The notes beneath the pieces are model-generated. The model saw nothing but the letters and a program-made list of their open reading frames with translations, was not told the DNA's origin and searched no databases. DNA of 64,000 nt from Sulfuriferula thiophila. Its GTDB lineage: Bacteria > Pseudomonadota > Gammaproteobacteria > Burkholderiales > Sulfuriferulaceae. The position numbers and the translations under genes are program-made. The stretch is taken from NCBI RefSeq assembly GCF_003864975.1, contig NZ_BHGL01000007.1, forward strand, positions 62,001 through 126,000, written 5' to 3'. Position 1 is the first letter of the stretch; each line of letters begins with the position of its first letter. This document shows, in pieces, positions 32,989 through 43,033 of the stretch.

Positions 32989-33352
32989 GATGAATAATAA
33001 AGACGAAGTAAGCCTGCATTTTAACCCAGAAAGCCATGATTGCTTAACGCAGTGTGCTGGAAAACAACAACGGAGATACTGCATACCATGACTAACACTC
33101 CACGACCAGAATCAACTGTTGCGCAAAAGAGTATTCTCTTTAAATTACCGATACCTGCATTCCATGGATTTATGGCACTATGCTATAAACAGAATAGTCG
33201 ACACGACTTCACTACTCATAGCAACAGCAATACTAAAATATTTATCGATACATCATGGTGGTATCTTGATTGCATCGTGCATAAAGCTTATGTTACACAC
33301 ACAAGAACGCTAACAATAAAGCCGTTAACCATCATGTGAGGCTGCACCGGTC
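32989..33352. other. 364-base gap between pgsA and the hybrid kinase
   Basis: This divergent gap must hold the promoters of pgsA (minus) and the kinase (plus). A plus-strand frame from 33088 to 33339 (83 codons, GGAGA upstream) has no recognisable motif and a composition rich in Thr, His and Ser, so I do not call it a gene. I see no RNA gene or clear terminator. Confidence 0.4.
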
Positions 33353-36232
33353 ATGAACAACAATAGCAACTATTCTGCAAAACTGGCTGTGGCTGCACTT
33401 GCTCTGACCGCTCTAGCAATTACCTTCTCTGCGTGGCGCTATACGAGCCAAGGCACCGAGCAACTGGCTAATGAGCGCTTCCATACCAGAGTCGCGCAAA
33501 TCGACACAGCGATACAGGATCGCATGCTGGCCTACGAACATGTCTTGCGTGGCGGAGTCGGCTTATTTTCCGCCTCCCACAATGTCAGCCGGCAGGAATG
33601 GCATGATTATGTAGCTAATCTACAACTTCACGAAAACTATCCCGGCATACAGGGCATGGGATTTTCACTTTGGATTCCATCCGCCGAACTCGCTGCACAC
33701 ATAACGCAAATCCGCCATGAGGGCTTCCCCGATTACACGGTAAAGCCTGCTGGAACACGTCCCGCTTACACCAGCATCATCTATCTGGAGCCATTCGACG
33801 CGCGCAACAAACGCGCTTTTGGTTTTGATATGTTTTCTGAGCCAACACGGCGTGCCGCCATGGAAATAGCTCGCGATACTGGCAAAGCCAGTGTTTCAGG
33901 CAAAGTAAAACTGGTGCAGGAAACCAAGCAGGATGTGCAGAATGGCTTTCTGATGTATATGCCGGTTTATCGTGGCGCGCGGCCTGACACTGTCGCACAA
34001 CGCAAAACCGCGTTGATGGGCTTCGTTTACAGCCCGTTTCGCATAAATGATCTGATGCAGGGAATTTTGGGCAAAGCCATACCCGACGTAACCCTACAAA
34101 TTTACGATGGCACCAACATAACTAACGATGCCATGTTGTACAAAAGCAATAATTCGCACCACACGGCGCTGTTTTCCGACACCCGGAAAATAGATATCAA
34201 TGGTCACACATGGACTTTACGCTTCTCCTCCCTGCCTGTTTTTGAACAGGAAGTTGATCGGCATACACCCAACATCGTTGCCGTTTCGGGTCTTGCTCTC
34301 TCAACCCTGCTGACCTTACTGCTCATCTCGCTGTTAAACACCCGCGCACGCGCGCTTGAACTGGCAAAAGCCATGACGGTGACTGTCAGAGAAAACGAAG
34401 AACGCTTTCATTCTGTTGTAGATACTGCAGCTGACGGCATCATCGTCATCAGTGAAACCGGCCTCATCGAATTTTGCAACCTGGCAGCACAACACATATT
34501 TGGCTACCCGGCTGAAGAAATGATCGGCAACAATATCAGCATGCTCTTGCCCGAACTGCATCATAGCCAGCATGATGGCTACCTCGCACACTATTTGCGC
34601 AACGATGAAGCCCATATCATTGGCAGCGGAAGCGAAGTGGTCGGACTGCATAAGGATGGCACAAGCTTCCCGATGGAACTGTCAGTCGGGGAAATGCATG
34701 CTGACGGCCAGCGTAAATTTACCGGCATGGTGCGCGACATCACCGAACGCAAAAAAATCGACAAATTAAAAAGTGAATTTGTCTCCACCGTCAGCCATGA
34801 GTTGCGCACCCCCCTCACCTCCATCCGTGGCTCACTGGGTCTGGTTGCAGGAGGCGTCACCGGCGAGATACCAGCTAAGGCCAAGGAACTCATCGACATC
34901 GCGTACAAAAACAGTGAACGCCTGGTACGTTTGATCAATGACATACTGGATATCGAGAAAATCGAATCCGGCATAATGACGCTGGATCTGAGACCGCATG
35001 CATTAATGCCGCTGATAGAACAGGCAGTAGAAGCCAATCGCGCCTATGGCGAGGCCTATGGTGTAACGTTCAAAATCACCGAAACCATGCCGGGCGTACA
35101 CGTGCAAGTTGATCAGGATCGCTTACTGCAAGTCATGGCCAACCTGCTCTCCAACGCCGCCAAATTCTCACCAGCCAACGGCCTGGTAAAAATCGCTGTG
35201 ACCCCCGGCAAGCTGGGTATCAGAGTGATGGTAATAGATCAGGGGACAGGCGTACCGGATGCATTCCGCAACCAGATTTTCCAGAAATTCTCGCAAGCAG
35301 ACTCGTCAGACACCCGCCAAAAAGGCGGTACCGGCCTGGGCCTCAGCATTACCAAAGCCATTATGGAAAAAATGCACGGGGTTATCGGATTTGATTCCGA
35401 AGCCGGTGCAGGCTCGGTGTTTTATATTGAACTGCCTGAATATTGCGATAAGGGAATATGCTTAACCCATCCGATCGCAGAACCCGGCATTTTACAAAAT
35501 AAATTGCCGCGTATATTAATTTGCGAAGATGATGATGACATTGCCAAGCTGCTCAGCATTATGCTCAACGACGGCGGGTTCATTACCGACATTGCTCATG
35601 ACGCGCAGCAGGCCAAACAATTACTGCAATCCAGCCACTATGACGCCATGACTCTGGATATCGGCTTACCCGATCAAGATGGCCTTTCACTGCTTCAAGA
35701 ACTGCGCACCAACACCGCAACTGCCAAGTTGCCTATTGTGGTGGTATCAGCAAAGGCAGAACAGGGACGTGCCGAGATCAATGGCAGTTATGCCTTGGTA
35801 GGCTGGCATGACAAACCGATTGATCGCGAACTTTTACTGACGCAGCTACATGCTGTCATAACACTGCGGCACGACAACCACCTCCCACGCATACTGCATG
35901 TGGAAGATGACCCGGATGTCCGACAGATTTTGAGTTCGATAGGACGGGGTATCGCCGAATTTGACCACGCCGGCTCAGTTCAACAAGCCGCTGCCAAACT
36001 GGCGCAGCAACATTACGACCTGATAGTGCTGGACATTAACTTACCGGATGGGTCTGGCTTGTCGCTGATGCCACACTTCCAGAAGCTGAATGCGACAACA
36101 CCGGTTATGCTATTTTCAGGTGCGAATGTCACCCGGCTAGAGGCTAGCCAGGTAGCATCCGTACTCATCAAATCATGTACGACCAATCAGGAACTGCTAA
36201 GCGCCATCACGAAACTGATAACCAAAACCTGA
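33353..36232 (+). CDS. Hybrid sensor histidine kinase, CHASE-PAS-HisKA-HATPase-REC-REC
   Basis: Membrane sensor kinase of 959 residues. A first helix (about 9-27) and a second (about 307-329) enclose a periplasmic CHASE domain (residues about 70-290). A PAS domain follows (about 350-460, starting ENEERFHSVVDTAADGII). The HisKA domain has His482 in VSHELRTPLTSIRG, and the HATPase domain has N-box QVMANLLSNAAKFSP and GGTGLGLS. Two receiver domains have putative phospho-acceptors Asp769 and Asp894. GAGG lies before the ATG. The next gene supplies an Hpt domain, which could accept phosphate from this kinase. The ligand is not predictable; CHASE domains bind small molecules in other systems. Confidence 0.92.
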   Translation: MNNNSNYSAKLAVAALALTALAITFSAWRYTSQGTEQLANERFHTRVAQIDTAIQDRMLAYEHVLRGGVGLFSASHNVSRQEWHDYVANLQLHENYPGIQGMGFSLWIPSAELAAHITQIRHEGFPDYTVKPAGTRPAYTSIIYLEPFDARNKRAFGFDMFSEPTRRAAMEIARDTGKASVSGKVKLVQETKQDVQNGFLMYMPVYRGARPDTVAQRKTALMGFVYSPFRINDLMQGILGKAIPDVTLQIYDGTNITNDAMLYKSNNSHHTALFSDTRKIDINGHTWTLRFSSLPVFEQEVDRHTPNIVAVSGLALSTLLTLLLISLLNTRARALELAKAMTVTVRENEERFHSVVDTAADGIIVISETGLIEFCNLAAQHIFGYPAEEMIGNNISMLLPELHHSQHDGYLAHYLRNDEAHIIGSGSEVVGLHKDGTSFPMELSVGEMHADGQRKFTGMVRDITERKKIDKLKSEFVSTVSHELRTPLTSIRGSLGLVAGGVTGEIPAKAKELIDIAYKNSERLVRLINDILDIEKIESGIMTLDLRPHALMPLIEQAVEANRAYGEAYGVTFKITETMPGVHVQVDQDRLLQVMANLLSNAAKFSPANGLVKIAVTPGKLGIRVMVIDQGTGVPDAFRNQIFQKFSQADSSDTRQKGGTGLGLSITKAIMEKMHGVIGFDSEAGAGSVFYIELPEYCDKGICLTHPIAEPGILQNKLPRILICEDDDDIAKLLSIMLNDGGFITDIAHDAQQAKQLLQSSHYDAMTLDIGLPDQDGLSLLQELRTNTATAKLPIVVVSAKAEQGRAEINGSYALVGWHDKPIDRELLLTQLHAVITLRHDNHLPRILHVEDDPDVRQILSSIGRGIAEFDHAGSVQQAAAKLAQQHYDLIVLDINLPDGSGLSLMPHFQKLNATTPVMLFSGANVTRLEASQVASVLIKSCTTNQELLSAITKLITKT

Positions 36233-36304
36233 CCGATCACAGCAAGCGTTTGTTTCGGGCATTGCTGACTTGAAACAAGCACCAAAAGGAAATGGGAATA
36301 TGCA

Positions 36305-37981
36305 ATGAGCACACCTTCCACTATTAATGAAGCGCTACGTGCAATGCGTGCACAATATCAAACCAGCCTCCCTGGCAAACTTGCTGAAATTTCAGCTTTA
36401 TGGGAAACACTGCGCCATGCAGAAACACTTGACGCAACAACAACGCAGACCCTGCATCGTCTTGTGCACAGCCTGACAGGTTCCGGGGCGACATTTGGCA
36501 TGAGCGCCCTCAGCCTGGCGGCTAAAACGCTGGAGCTCACACTTAAGGATGAGCTGCAGAGCGCTGAGCGACTCAGTACAGAACTAAGCAACCGGATTCA
36601 GGCGCAATGGCACGAAGTCACTCTGGCTGCAGAAAACCCGGATGCCGCAAGGCCGGAAAAAACCAGCAAAATAACACTGGAAATGGAAGCCAAAGCAGCG
36701 ACGAAACAAAGCAGCAGCACTATCCTGCTGGTGGAAGACGATCTGGATCAGGCCCGCAATCTGGAGCTGCAGCTTGGCCATTTCGGCTATACGGTGAAAA
36801 TACTGCACGAAACGGCATCGCTAAATGCGACCATCGCAGAAACACACCCGGCCGTTATCATCATGGACGTGGTTTTTCCTGATAGTGACATGTCTGGCCC
36901 CTTGGCGATAACCGCTCTTGCTGACGAAATCAAAGCCAGCATTCCGGTTGTTTTCCTCTCCAGTCGCAGTGACATCAATTCACGTTTAACTTCGGTGCGC
37001 GCAGGAGCGGCGGCTTATTTCACCAAGCCAGTGGATATGGGCATGCTCATAGACAAACTTGATAGCCTGACCAGTGACATTTCACCTGATCCCTACAAAG
37101 TTTTAATCATAGATGATTCAACGTCCCTGGCCGCTTTTTACGCGCTGACATTGCAATCCGCGGGCATGGATACCCGCGTGGTGACCGATCCGATGACCAT
37201 GCTCGACGCAATCAGCGATTTCACACCAGAGCTGATCCTGATGGACATGTACATGCCGGGCTGCAGCGGGCTGGAACTGGCCAGAATCATTCGCCAGCAA
37301 GAGGTCTACGTCAGCACTCCCATTGTGTTCCTGTCTGCAGAAACCGACATTGATATCCAACTCGAAGCCAAGCAGTTCGGCGCGGATGATTTTCTGACCA
37401 AGCCTATAGATGCAACGCACCTGATTTCCTCAGTCACGTCCAGAGTAGAGCGTTATCGCACATTACGGACATTTATGGTGAGAGACAGCCTGACCGGTTT
37501 GCTAAACCATACCAAAATCAAAGAAGAGCTGGATGTCGAGGTATTACGCGCACAGCGGCAAAAATCCTCACTGGTATTTGCGATGATAGATATCGATTTC
37601 TTTAAAAAGGTTAATGATACCTATGGCCACGCTACCGGAGACCGGGTCATCAAAAGCCTGTCCCGGCTATTGCAGCAGCGCTTGCGCAAAACCGATATTA
37701 TCGGGCGCTACGGTGGTGAAGAATTCGCTGTGGTATTAAGGGATACCGATGGCGTCAGTGCAACTGCCGCCATGGAGCATATTCGCAAGGCATTTGAACA
37801 GATAGTGCAGTATTCGGACGATACCGAATTTACCGTTACATTCAGCTGCGGACTGGCCGAGTTTCCTGCGTTTGCCAGTGCAGATGAAGTCAGCATTGCC
37901 GCCGACAAAGCGATGTATGAAGCAAAAGCCCTGGGACGTAACCGTGTCGTGTTGGCAGCAGCGCACGCCGACAAACCATGA
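36305..37981 (+). CDS. Hpt-REC-REC-GGDEF diguanylate cyclase
   Basis: Cytoplasmic response protein of 558 residues with four parts. An N-terminal Hpt domain carries His55 (RLVHSLTGSGATFG). REC1 has Asp188 (IIMDVVFPDSDMSG), REC2 has Asp314 (LILMDMYMPGCSG), and the GGDEF domain has GGEEF at 470-474. The RxxD inhibitory site (RKTD) lies five residues before GGEEF and is intact, so product inhibition by c-di-GMP is expected. AAGGAAATGGGA precedes the ATG at 36305. It lies 72 bases after the hybrid kinase on the same strand, and the Hpt plus receivers make it the natural phosphorelay partner. Confidence 0.92.
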   Translation: MSTPSTINEALRAMRAQYQTSLPGKLAEISALWETLRHAETLDATTTQTLHRLVHSLTGSGATFGMSALSLAAKTLELTLKDELQSAERLSTELSNRIQAQWHEVTLAAENPDAARPEKTSKITLEMEAKAATKQSSSTILLVEDDLDQARNLELQLGHFGYTVKILHETASLNATIAETHPAVIIMDVVFPDSDMSGPLAITALADEIKASIPVVFLSSRSDINSRLTSVRAGAAAYFTKPVDMGMLIDKLDSLTSDISPDPYKVLIIDDSTSLAAFYALTLQSAGMDTRVVTDPMTMLDAISDFTPELILMDMYMPGCSGLELARIIRQQEVYVSTPIVFLSAETDIDIQLEAKQFGADDFLTKPIDATHLISSVTSRVERYRTLRTFMVRDSLTGLLNHTKIKEELDVEVLRAQRQKSSLVFAMIDIDFFKKVNDTYGHATGDRVIKSLSRLLQQRLRKTDIIGRYGGEEFAVVLRDTDGVSATAAMEHIRKAFEQIVQYSDDTEFTVTFSCGLAEFPAFASADEVSIAADKAMYEAKALGRNRVVLAAAHADKP

Positions 37982-38060
37982 AAATGCACCGGCATGACGT
38001 TCACAACGTCGTGTTTAATGCATGAATGCCACATCAACTTAAATGAAAGGATGCAACATC

Positions 38061-40166
38061 ATGCCGGGCGGAATAGCAGTTGATGACAAAATCCCACATA
38101 GAATTGTGATTGTCGGCGGGCATAGCGGTGGCAACGGATTCATGTCTCAAGCACGCCGCTATACCGATGACACCGAGATCATCCTGCTGGAAAAGGGGCC
38201 GTATGTAGGCACAGTCAAATGTGGCCTGACACATCATCTCGCCGGCACAGTGCCTGACCGCGCCACGCTGGTGTCTACCGATGCCACCAGCCTTGCCAAG
38301 CGTTTCCGTACAGATATCCGCTTACGCCATGAAGTCACCGCCATCAACCGGATATCCAAAACGCTTAATGTACATGATCTGAAGTCTGACATGCATTACC
38401 AGCTTGGCTATGACAAGCTGCTACTCGCCACCGGTGCAACACCGGCCATCCCCACTGCGTTACCGGGCATTAACCTGGCTGGCGTACGCTGCCTGCGCAC
38501 CATTGCCGATATGGATGGCATTATTGAGCAATTACGTACGAAACCGGCTACCCATGCAACCGTCGTCGGTGCCGGCACCATAGGTCTGCAAGCTGCCGAA
38601 GCGCTACGCAAGCGCGGGCTGGCCGTCACCCTGCTCGATCAAGCCAATCAGGTTATGCGCCATGTGGATCAGGACATGGCGACACTATTGCATCAGGCAA
38701 TTCAAGCAGACGGGGTGCAGCTATTGCTGAGTACTGCCCCCCTAGGATTTTTCGAGGACAGCGAGCGTATCCGAGTACGGCTGAACAACGGCCATGAATT
38801 TGCCACTGATCTGGTGATCCTGGCAACCGGTATCCGCCCCAACAACAACCTGGCTCAGGCTGCTGAATTGGTTACCGGTGCCAGCGGCGCAGTCAGCGTC
38901 GACGAATATATGCGTACCTCGGACCCTGACATTTATGCCGTAGGGGATCTCATCGAGACACCCAGCGTCATCACCGGAAAACCAACAGCCGTGCAGATTT
39001 CCGTACCCATAGGTCGACAGACCCGAGTCGCTGCTGCGCATATGTTTGGCAACCCGATTCCCTATCGCGGTGCACTGGCCAGTTTCGCCTGGCATGTCTT
39101 CGGCCAGAGCGTCGCCTCGACCGGTGCCAGTGAAAAACTGTTAAAAGAAGCGCAGCGGCCATATAGCCGGGTGTTTATCCCGACCACCAATCATGTGGGA
39201 TTCTTCCCGGGAGTTGCGCCACTGTATCTCAAGCTCCTGTTTTGTCCCAAAGAGGGGAAAATCCTGGGAGCTCAGGCAATCGGAGACGGTGCCGACAAAC
39301 GGATTGACGTGCTGGCCACCGCCATTACCGGTGGGCTTGCCGTGCAGGATCTGGAATATATCGAGCTGTGTTACTCTCCCCATTTCGGCAGCCCCAAGGA
39401 TGCCATTAATCAAGCAGGTGGCATGGCCAGCGGCATCATGCGCGGCTCGAAACAGGTAATTCAACCGGAAAGGGTCGTCGGCAATATCGACCAGCTCGTA
39501 CTGGACGTACGCAGCCAGGATGAGTTTGCTGCAGCCCATATCCCGGGCTCACTCAACATCCCGGTCGAACAATTACGCACGCGCCTCAATGAACTGCCCA
39601 AGGACAAATGCATCGTCGTATGCTGCCAGATCGGATCAAAAGCGCATACCGTACAGCGCACACTGATGCTGCATGGTTATGATGCAGTCACGCTGATGGG
39701 CGGATTTACCGGCTGGCGGCTTTGGCACGAAGCCGATACCACGGGAACAGCCAGAACATCACCTCAGCCTGTCCATAGCTCGGTATTTTTTGAAGAGCGT
39801 CGACGCGGCAATCGCATACGCACACCTCAGGAACGAAGAACGCAGCAGGCACAATTAGCCACAACTGAGCATGAACGCCGCGCTGCGCCTCAACGTAGCG
39901 GCACCGACCGGCGCATGGTCTGGCAACACTCCAGCCTTGACACCCGAGGCATGACATGTCCGGGACCAATCCTGACCTTACACAAAAAAATTGCTGAACT
40001 GGCGCCCGGTCAGACTATCTGCATCAAAGCCAGTGACCCCGCATTCCCTCGTGACCTGGAAGCATGGTGCAACAAAACCGGGGTTGTGCTTGAACGAGTC
40101 TACCTCTCATCAACCAGCAGCGAAGCGTATTGCTCAAAAAAATCGGATGATATAACGACGACTTAA
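38061..40166 (+). CDS. Flavin disulfide reductase fused to rhodanese and TusA domains
   Basis: A 701-residue fusion. Residues about 13-450 form a pyridine-nucleotide disulfide oxidoreductase like CoA-disulfide or polysulfide reductase, with the FAD motif IVIVGGHSGGNGF, a second dinucleotide motif VVGAGTIGLQAAEAL, and a single redox Cys54 in VKCGLTHHLAG. Residues about 465-565 are a rhodanese domain with Cys522 (VCCQIGSKAH; Cys521 is adjacent). After an Arg-rich linker, residues about 624-701 are TusA-like with CPGP at 633-636 (Cys633). I prefer the ATG at 38061 (AAAGGA upstream) to one at 38043. Role by family: NAD(P)H-dependent handling of persulfide or CoA-persulfide with internal sulfur relay, probably in the cytoplasm. 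The substrate is not known. Confidence 0.88.
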   Translation: MPGGIAVDDKIPHRIVIVGGHSGGNGFMSQARRYTDDTEIILLEKGPYVGTVKCGLTHHLAGTVPDRATLVSTDATSLAKRFRTDIRLRHEVTAINRISKTLNVHDLKSDMHYQLGYDKLLLATGATPAIPTALPGINLAGVRCLRTIADMDGIIEQLRTKPATHATVVGAGTIGLQAAEALRKRGLAVTLLDQANQVMRHVDQDMATLLHQAIQADGVQLLLSTAPLGFFEDSERIRVRLNNGHEFATDLVILATGIRPNNNLAQAAELVTGASGAVSVDEYMRTSDPDIYAVGDLIETPSVITGKPTAVQISVPIGRQTRVAAAHMFGNPIPYRGALASFAWHVFGQSVASTGASEKLLKEAQRPYSRVFIPTTNHVGFFPGVAPLYLKLLFCPKEGKILGAQAIGDGADKRIDVLATAITGGLAVQDLEYIELCYSPHFGSPKDAINQAGGMASGIMRGSKQVIQPERVVGNIDQLVLDVRSQDEFAAAHIPGSLNIPVEQLRTRLNELPKDKCIVVCCQIGSKAHTVQRTLMLHGYDAVTLMGGFTGWRLWHEADTTGTARTSPQPVHSSVFFEERRRGNRIRTPQERRTQQAQLATTEHERRAAPQRSGTDRRMVWQHSSLDTRGMTCPGPILTLHKKIAELAPGQTICIKASDPAFPRDLEAWCNKTGVVLERVYLSSTSSEAYCSKKSDDITTT

Positions 40167-40252
40167 CTGAGTGACCAGCAAGAAATACCGGGCGGAGGTC
40201 AACTGCGCGAACGGATGTTTGCCAGCTAACCGAAACCGTTCCGGGGTAGACC

Positions 40253-41380
40253 CTATGCAAAAACTTCTTCTTTGAATTGCGCCTGTATCGCTACGATTTC
40301 AGCACGGTTGTTAACCAGCGCTTCGATACACTGCCGGTCCAGCTTGATATCCGCCAAGGCAAATAAATTCTGGAACGCATCCTCGTTACTCCAGGCCTTT
40401 TTATAGGGCCGGCGACTGGTCAGCGCATCAAACACATCGGCAACTGCAATAATTCTGGCTTCAATGGGGATTTCATCTCCAGACAATCCCTGCGGGTAAC
40501 CTTTACCATCCAGCGTTTCATGATGAAATTCAGCAATATTTCTGAGCATATCGATATGCTGGAACCCCTCCAGAGCAAATCCCTTGAGGATAGTATCGAT
40601 AATCTGCCGACCCTTAATGGTATGTGTTTTCATGATTTCGTACTCGGCATCAGTTAACCTGCCGTTTTTTAACATGATACTGTCAGGGATACCGATCTTG
40701 CCGATATCATGCAGCGGAGAAAACAGGAACACATGCTCGACAAATTCATCATTATAGCCATGCACAGGTGCCAGTTCGCGCGCAATAATGCGAGAAAAAT
40801 GCGACATGCGATCCAGATGTGCACCGGTTTCGGTGTCGCGCAAATGCGCCATATCGCGCGCGGCTTGAACGGTAGACACCAGCGTCCTGACGGTAGCAAT
40901 TTCATTCATCACCATCAACGAAACCAGATGCCCGATCACATCCAGAAAATGCAGCAACTCTTCAGTCATTGCATTTTTCTGGTAGGAATCAAAAAATACA
41001 AAGCCAAATAAGTGCCCGCTCATGTACATCGGCAGGGTATAGCTGGAGCCATAACCCTGCACGGCAATTTTTTGCGTATGTTCGTGCTCACCACCCGCAA
41101 AGACAGTCATGTCATTCACCACCCGGGGTTTGCCGGTTTTGACAATTTCCATCAGGGATGGCGCCTCACTCAGAAATGCCTGATAGTGACTGAGGGGCTG
41201 ATCGCCGCCACTGCTATGAATGAAGGTCTTGAGCAGGTCGGTTTTGGGGTCGTACAAGGCTACAGCGATGCGACTCACTGCATCAAAATGAACCAGCAGC
41301 GTGTCATGGATTCTTTGCAGCTTTTCCAGCAGCGGGGAGTCGGTATTCAGTGCAGAAAGACTATCGTTATATTCAAACAT
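40253..41380 (-). CDS. GAF/HD-GYP-type c-di-GMP phosphodiesterase candidate
   Basis: Cytoplasmic protein of about 375 residues with an N-terminal GAF-like sensor (about 20-170) and a C-terminal HD-GYP domain. The metal and active-site motifs are intact: PLHDIGKIGIPD, KTHTIKGRQI, EFHHETLDGKGYPQGL, and VADVFDALTSRRPYKKAW. It should hydrolyse c-di-GMP. The start is uncertain: ATGs at 41380 and 41392 have weak ribosome-binding sites, and the frame continues to 41467 without homology that I can see. It converges with the flavin-rhodanese gene. Confidence 0.88.
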   Translation of the reverse strand: MFEYNDSLSALNTDSPLLEKLQRIHDTLLVHFDAVSRIAVALYDPKTDLLKTFIHSSGGDQPLSHYQAFLSEAPSLMEIVKTGKPRVVNDMTVFAGGEHEHTQKIAVQGYGSSYTLPMYMSGHLFGFVFFDSYQKNAMTEELLHFLDVIGHLVSLMVMNEIATVRTLVSTVQAARDMAHLRDTETGAHLDRMSHFSRIIARELAPVHGYNDEFVEHVFLFSPLHDIGKIGIPDSIMLKNGRLTDAEYEIMKTHTIKGRQIIDTILKGFALEGFQHIDMLRNIAEFHHETLDGKGYPQGLSGDEIPIEARIIAVADVFDALTSRRPYKKAWSNEDAFQNLFALADIKLDRQCIEALVNNRAEIVAIQAQFKEEVFA

Positions 41381-41515
41381 GAACACACCCATTCGGTCAG
41401 AGCATGCCCCCATGCTAACACATTGAAGACACTGTGAAACAACCTGCAGCGCGATTCCGGCAACCACGCAAAAAGCATTAAAACTGCGTGACAGCCAGAA
41501 CCCGTCTTGCGTATG

Positions 41516-41908
41516 TTATTGCTGTGGCAGCATGCGATCAGCCGCTTCAAAATATTTGCGCGCATAAGCAACAAGCTGCGCATCGGTTGGATGATCCACT
41601 GTTTCTACGCCGATGATGCTGGCAACAAGCTCATGGTCATGAGCATGAATATGCTTGATCAGGTTAAGTTTTGCACTTGATGGGCCAACGATCAACACCT
41701 CTTGGGTGCCGCGCAACGCATCGACTACTTCGTGGTAATAATGCTGATCTTCCGGTGCATGACCTGAACCCACCGCGCCACTCTTGTGATGTAAATGCTT
41801 GTGCGGATCGGATGGCTTGACAATCGAACTCTCAACATCATCCGGATTGATGTTGATTACATGGGCTTCAGCGTGATCGATCCAGACAATAGCATGACTA
41901 TGTGACAT
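41516..41908 (-). CDS. Small eRF1/Pelota-like or host-attachment-type protein
   Basis: A 130-residue soluble protein of the family often annotated as translational machinery or host attachment protein (MSHSHAIVWIDHAEAHVI, then EVLIVGPSSAKLNLIKHI). The fold resembles eRF1 domain 3 by family knowledge. Residues 36-58 are rich in His and end in a loop of charged residues, a region that could bind metal. AAAGGA precedes the ATG. The function is not established. Confidence 0.7.
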   Translation of the reverse strand: MSHSHAIVWIDHAEAHVININPDDVESSIVKPSDPHKHLHHKSGAVGSGHAPEDQHYYHEVVDALRGTQEVLIVGPSSAKLNLIKHIHAHDHELVASIIGVETVDHPTDAQLVAYARKYFEAADRMLPQQ

Positions 41909-42046
41909 AAATTTCCTTTATTAAACGTTAATAATATCTGCTTGTCTTCATTATGAGCCCTGTCACCGGCTATTTCAATGCGAGAATTATTTTACTTATC
42001 CGGAATACCCAATAGGTGTATGGCATGCGCCGTTGATATGGTAATT

Positions 42047-43033
42047 TTAATGCTCTGATTTGGACTGATTTGTTAACACATGCTGCACAGATGCATCAAG
42101 GCTAGACATGAATGATTCAACCGCATCAGTGTAGTCGCTTGCAACGCCCAACTGCCGGTTGATCTCCCGATGTGACATATCCTGCTGCAACACCTTAACG
42201 CGCACATTCAGCGACTGCGCCCTGCTGGCAAAGCGGATCGCTTGCGAACATGAGTCACTGCGGCGTGTTGAACACACTGCCAATAATGGTGTGGCCATAC
42301 CGGTTAGCTGATATAAAGGCGACACCAGCTTCCAGTAGGCGGAATCATCACCGAATGCGCTATCGTATAAGCGTTCATGTTTACCCAGCATGATTTCGGC
42401 GACATCCAGTGCGGCGCTATCCAGCGCCACTGTCCCCAGCCAAGGTTGTGCACCTGCCTTATAGGCCTGCTCCGGCGCAGCGGAAAGCAGGGCAACGAGA
42501 TGTGCGCCTGCCGAATGCCCCATCAAGATGAATTTAGCCGGGTCTCCACCCCACTGCTCAGCCTGCGATTGCGCCTGCGCAAGCGCACTGGCGATGTCTG
42601 CGGCTTGCTCCAAAATGGCTGTCCTGGGCAATAACCGATAATTAACCGAGATCAAAATAAAGCCCTTGCTTACCCAGCGGTTTACTTTGTTTTCAATCAC
42701 GGCTCTGGCTGTCTTATCACCAAATCGCCATGCACCGCCATGCACCATGAAAATTACCGGTGTGCCGGTAGCGTGCTGAGGCAGATAGACGTCCATGCGC
42801 TGCTTGTCATTTTTGCCATAAGGTACATCGCGTAGCAGTCGCACACCGGTTGGCAGAGACATAGGTTCGGCAGGTTCACCATCTTCCCTGTCTTCGGCTT
42901 GCTGCGCGGAACGGTATTCAAGAATCCGACCGAGGAACTGGTCAGCGTAAGACATCTGCCAAACAAGCAACAGCCCGGTGGCGAACATTGCCCAGCAGAA
43001 TAAATCATGGAGACACACGAATAGCCGCATCAT
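42047..43033 (-). CDS. Alpha/beta hydrolase (esterase/lipase family, BD-FAE-like)
   Basis: About 328 residues with an N-terminal hydrophobic segment (about 4-24) that could be an anchor or signal. The oxyanion motif HGGAW and nucleophile GHSAGA are visible, placing it with the carboxylesterase/feruloyl-esterase-like group (VNYRLLPRTA is typical). The catalytic Asp and His are not assigned with certainty; DMSHREIN near the end is a candidate for the His. I start at the ATG at 43033, after GGAAAGGAAG; the next codon is also ATG. The substrate is unknown. Confidence 0.82.
   Translation of the reverse strand: MMRLFVCLHDLFCWAMFATGLLLVWQMSYADQFLGRILEYRSAQQAEDREDGEPAEPMSLPTGVRLLRDVPYGKNDKQRMDVYLPQHATGTPVIFMVHGGAWRFGDKTARAVIENKVNRWVSKGFILISVNYRLLPRTAILEQAADIASALAQAQSQAEQWGGDPAKFILMGHSAGAHLVALLSAAPEQAYKAGAQPWLGTVALDSAALDVAEIMLGKHERLYDSAFGDDSAYWKLVSPLYQLTGMATPLLAVCSTRRSDSCSQAIRFASRAQSLNVRVKVLQQDMSHREINRQLGVASDYTDAVESFMSSLDASVQHVLTNQSKSEH

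Noticed and set aside
33088-33339. 83-codon plus-strand frame before the hybrid kinase
   Set aside because: There is a possible GGAGA site, but composition is odd and no motif is seen; evidence is too thin for a gene call.
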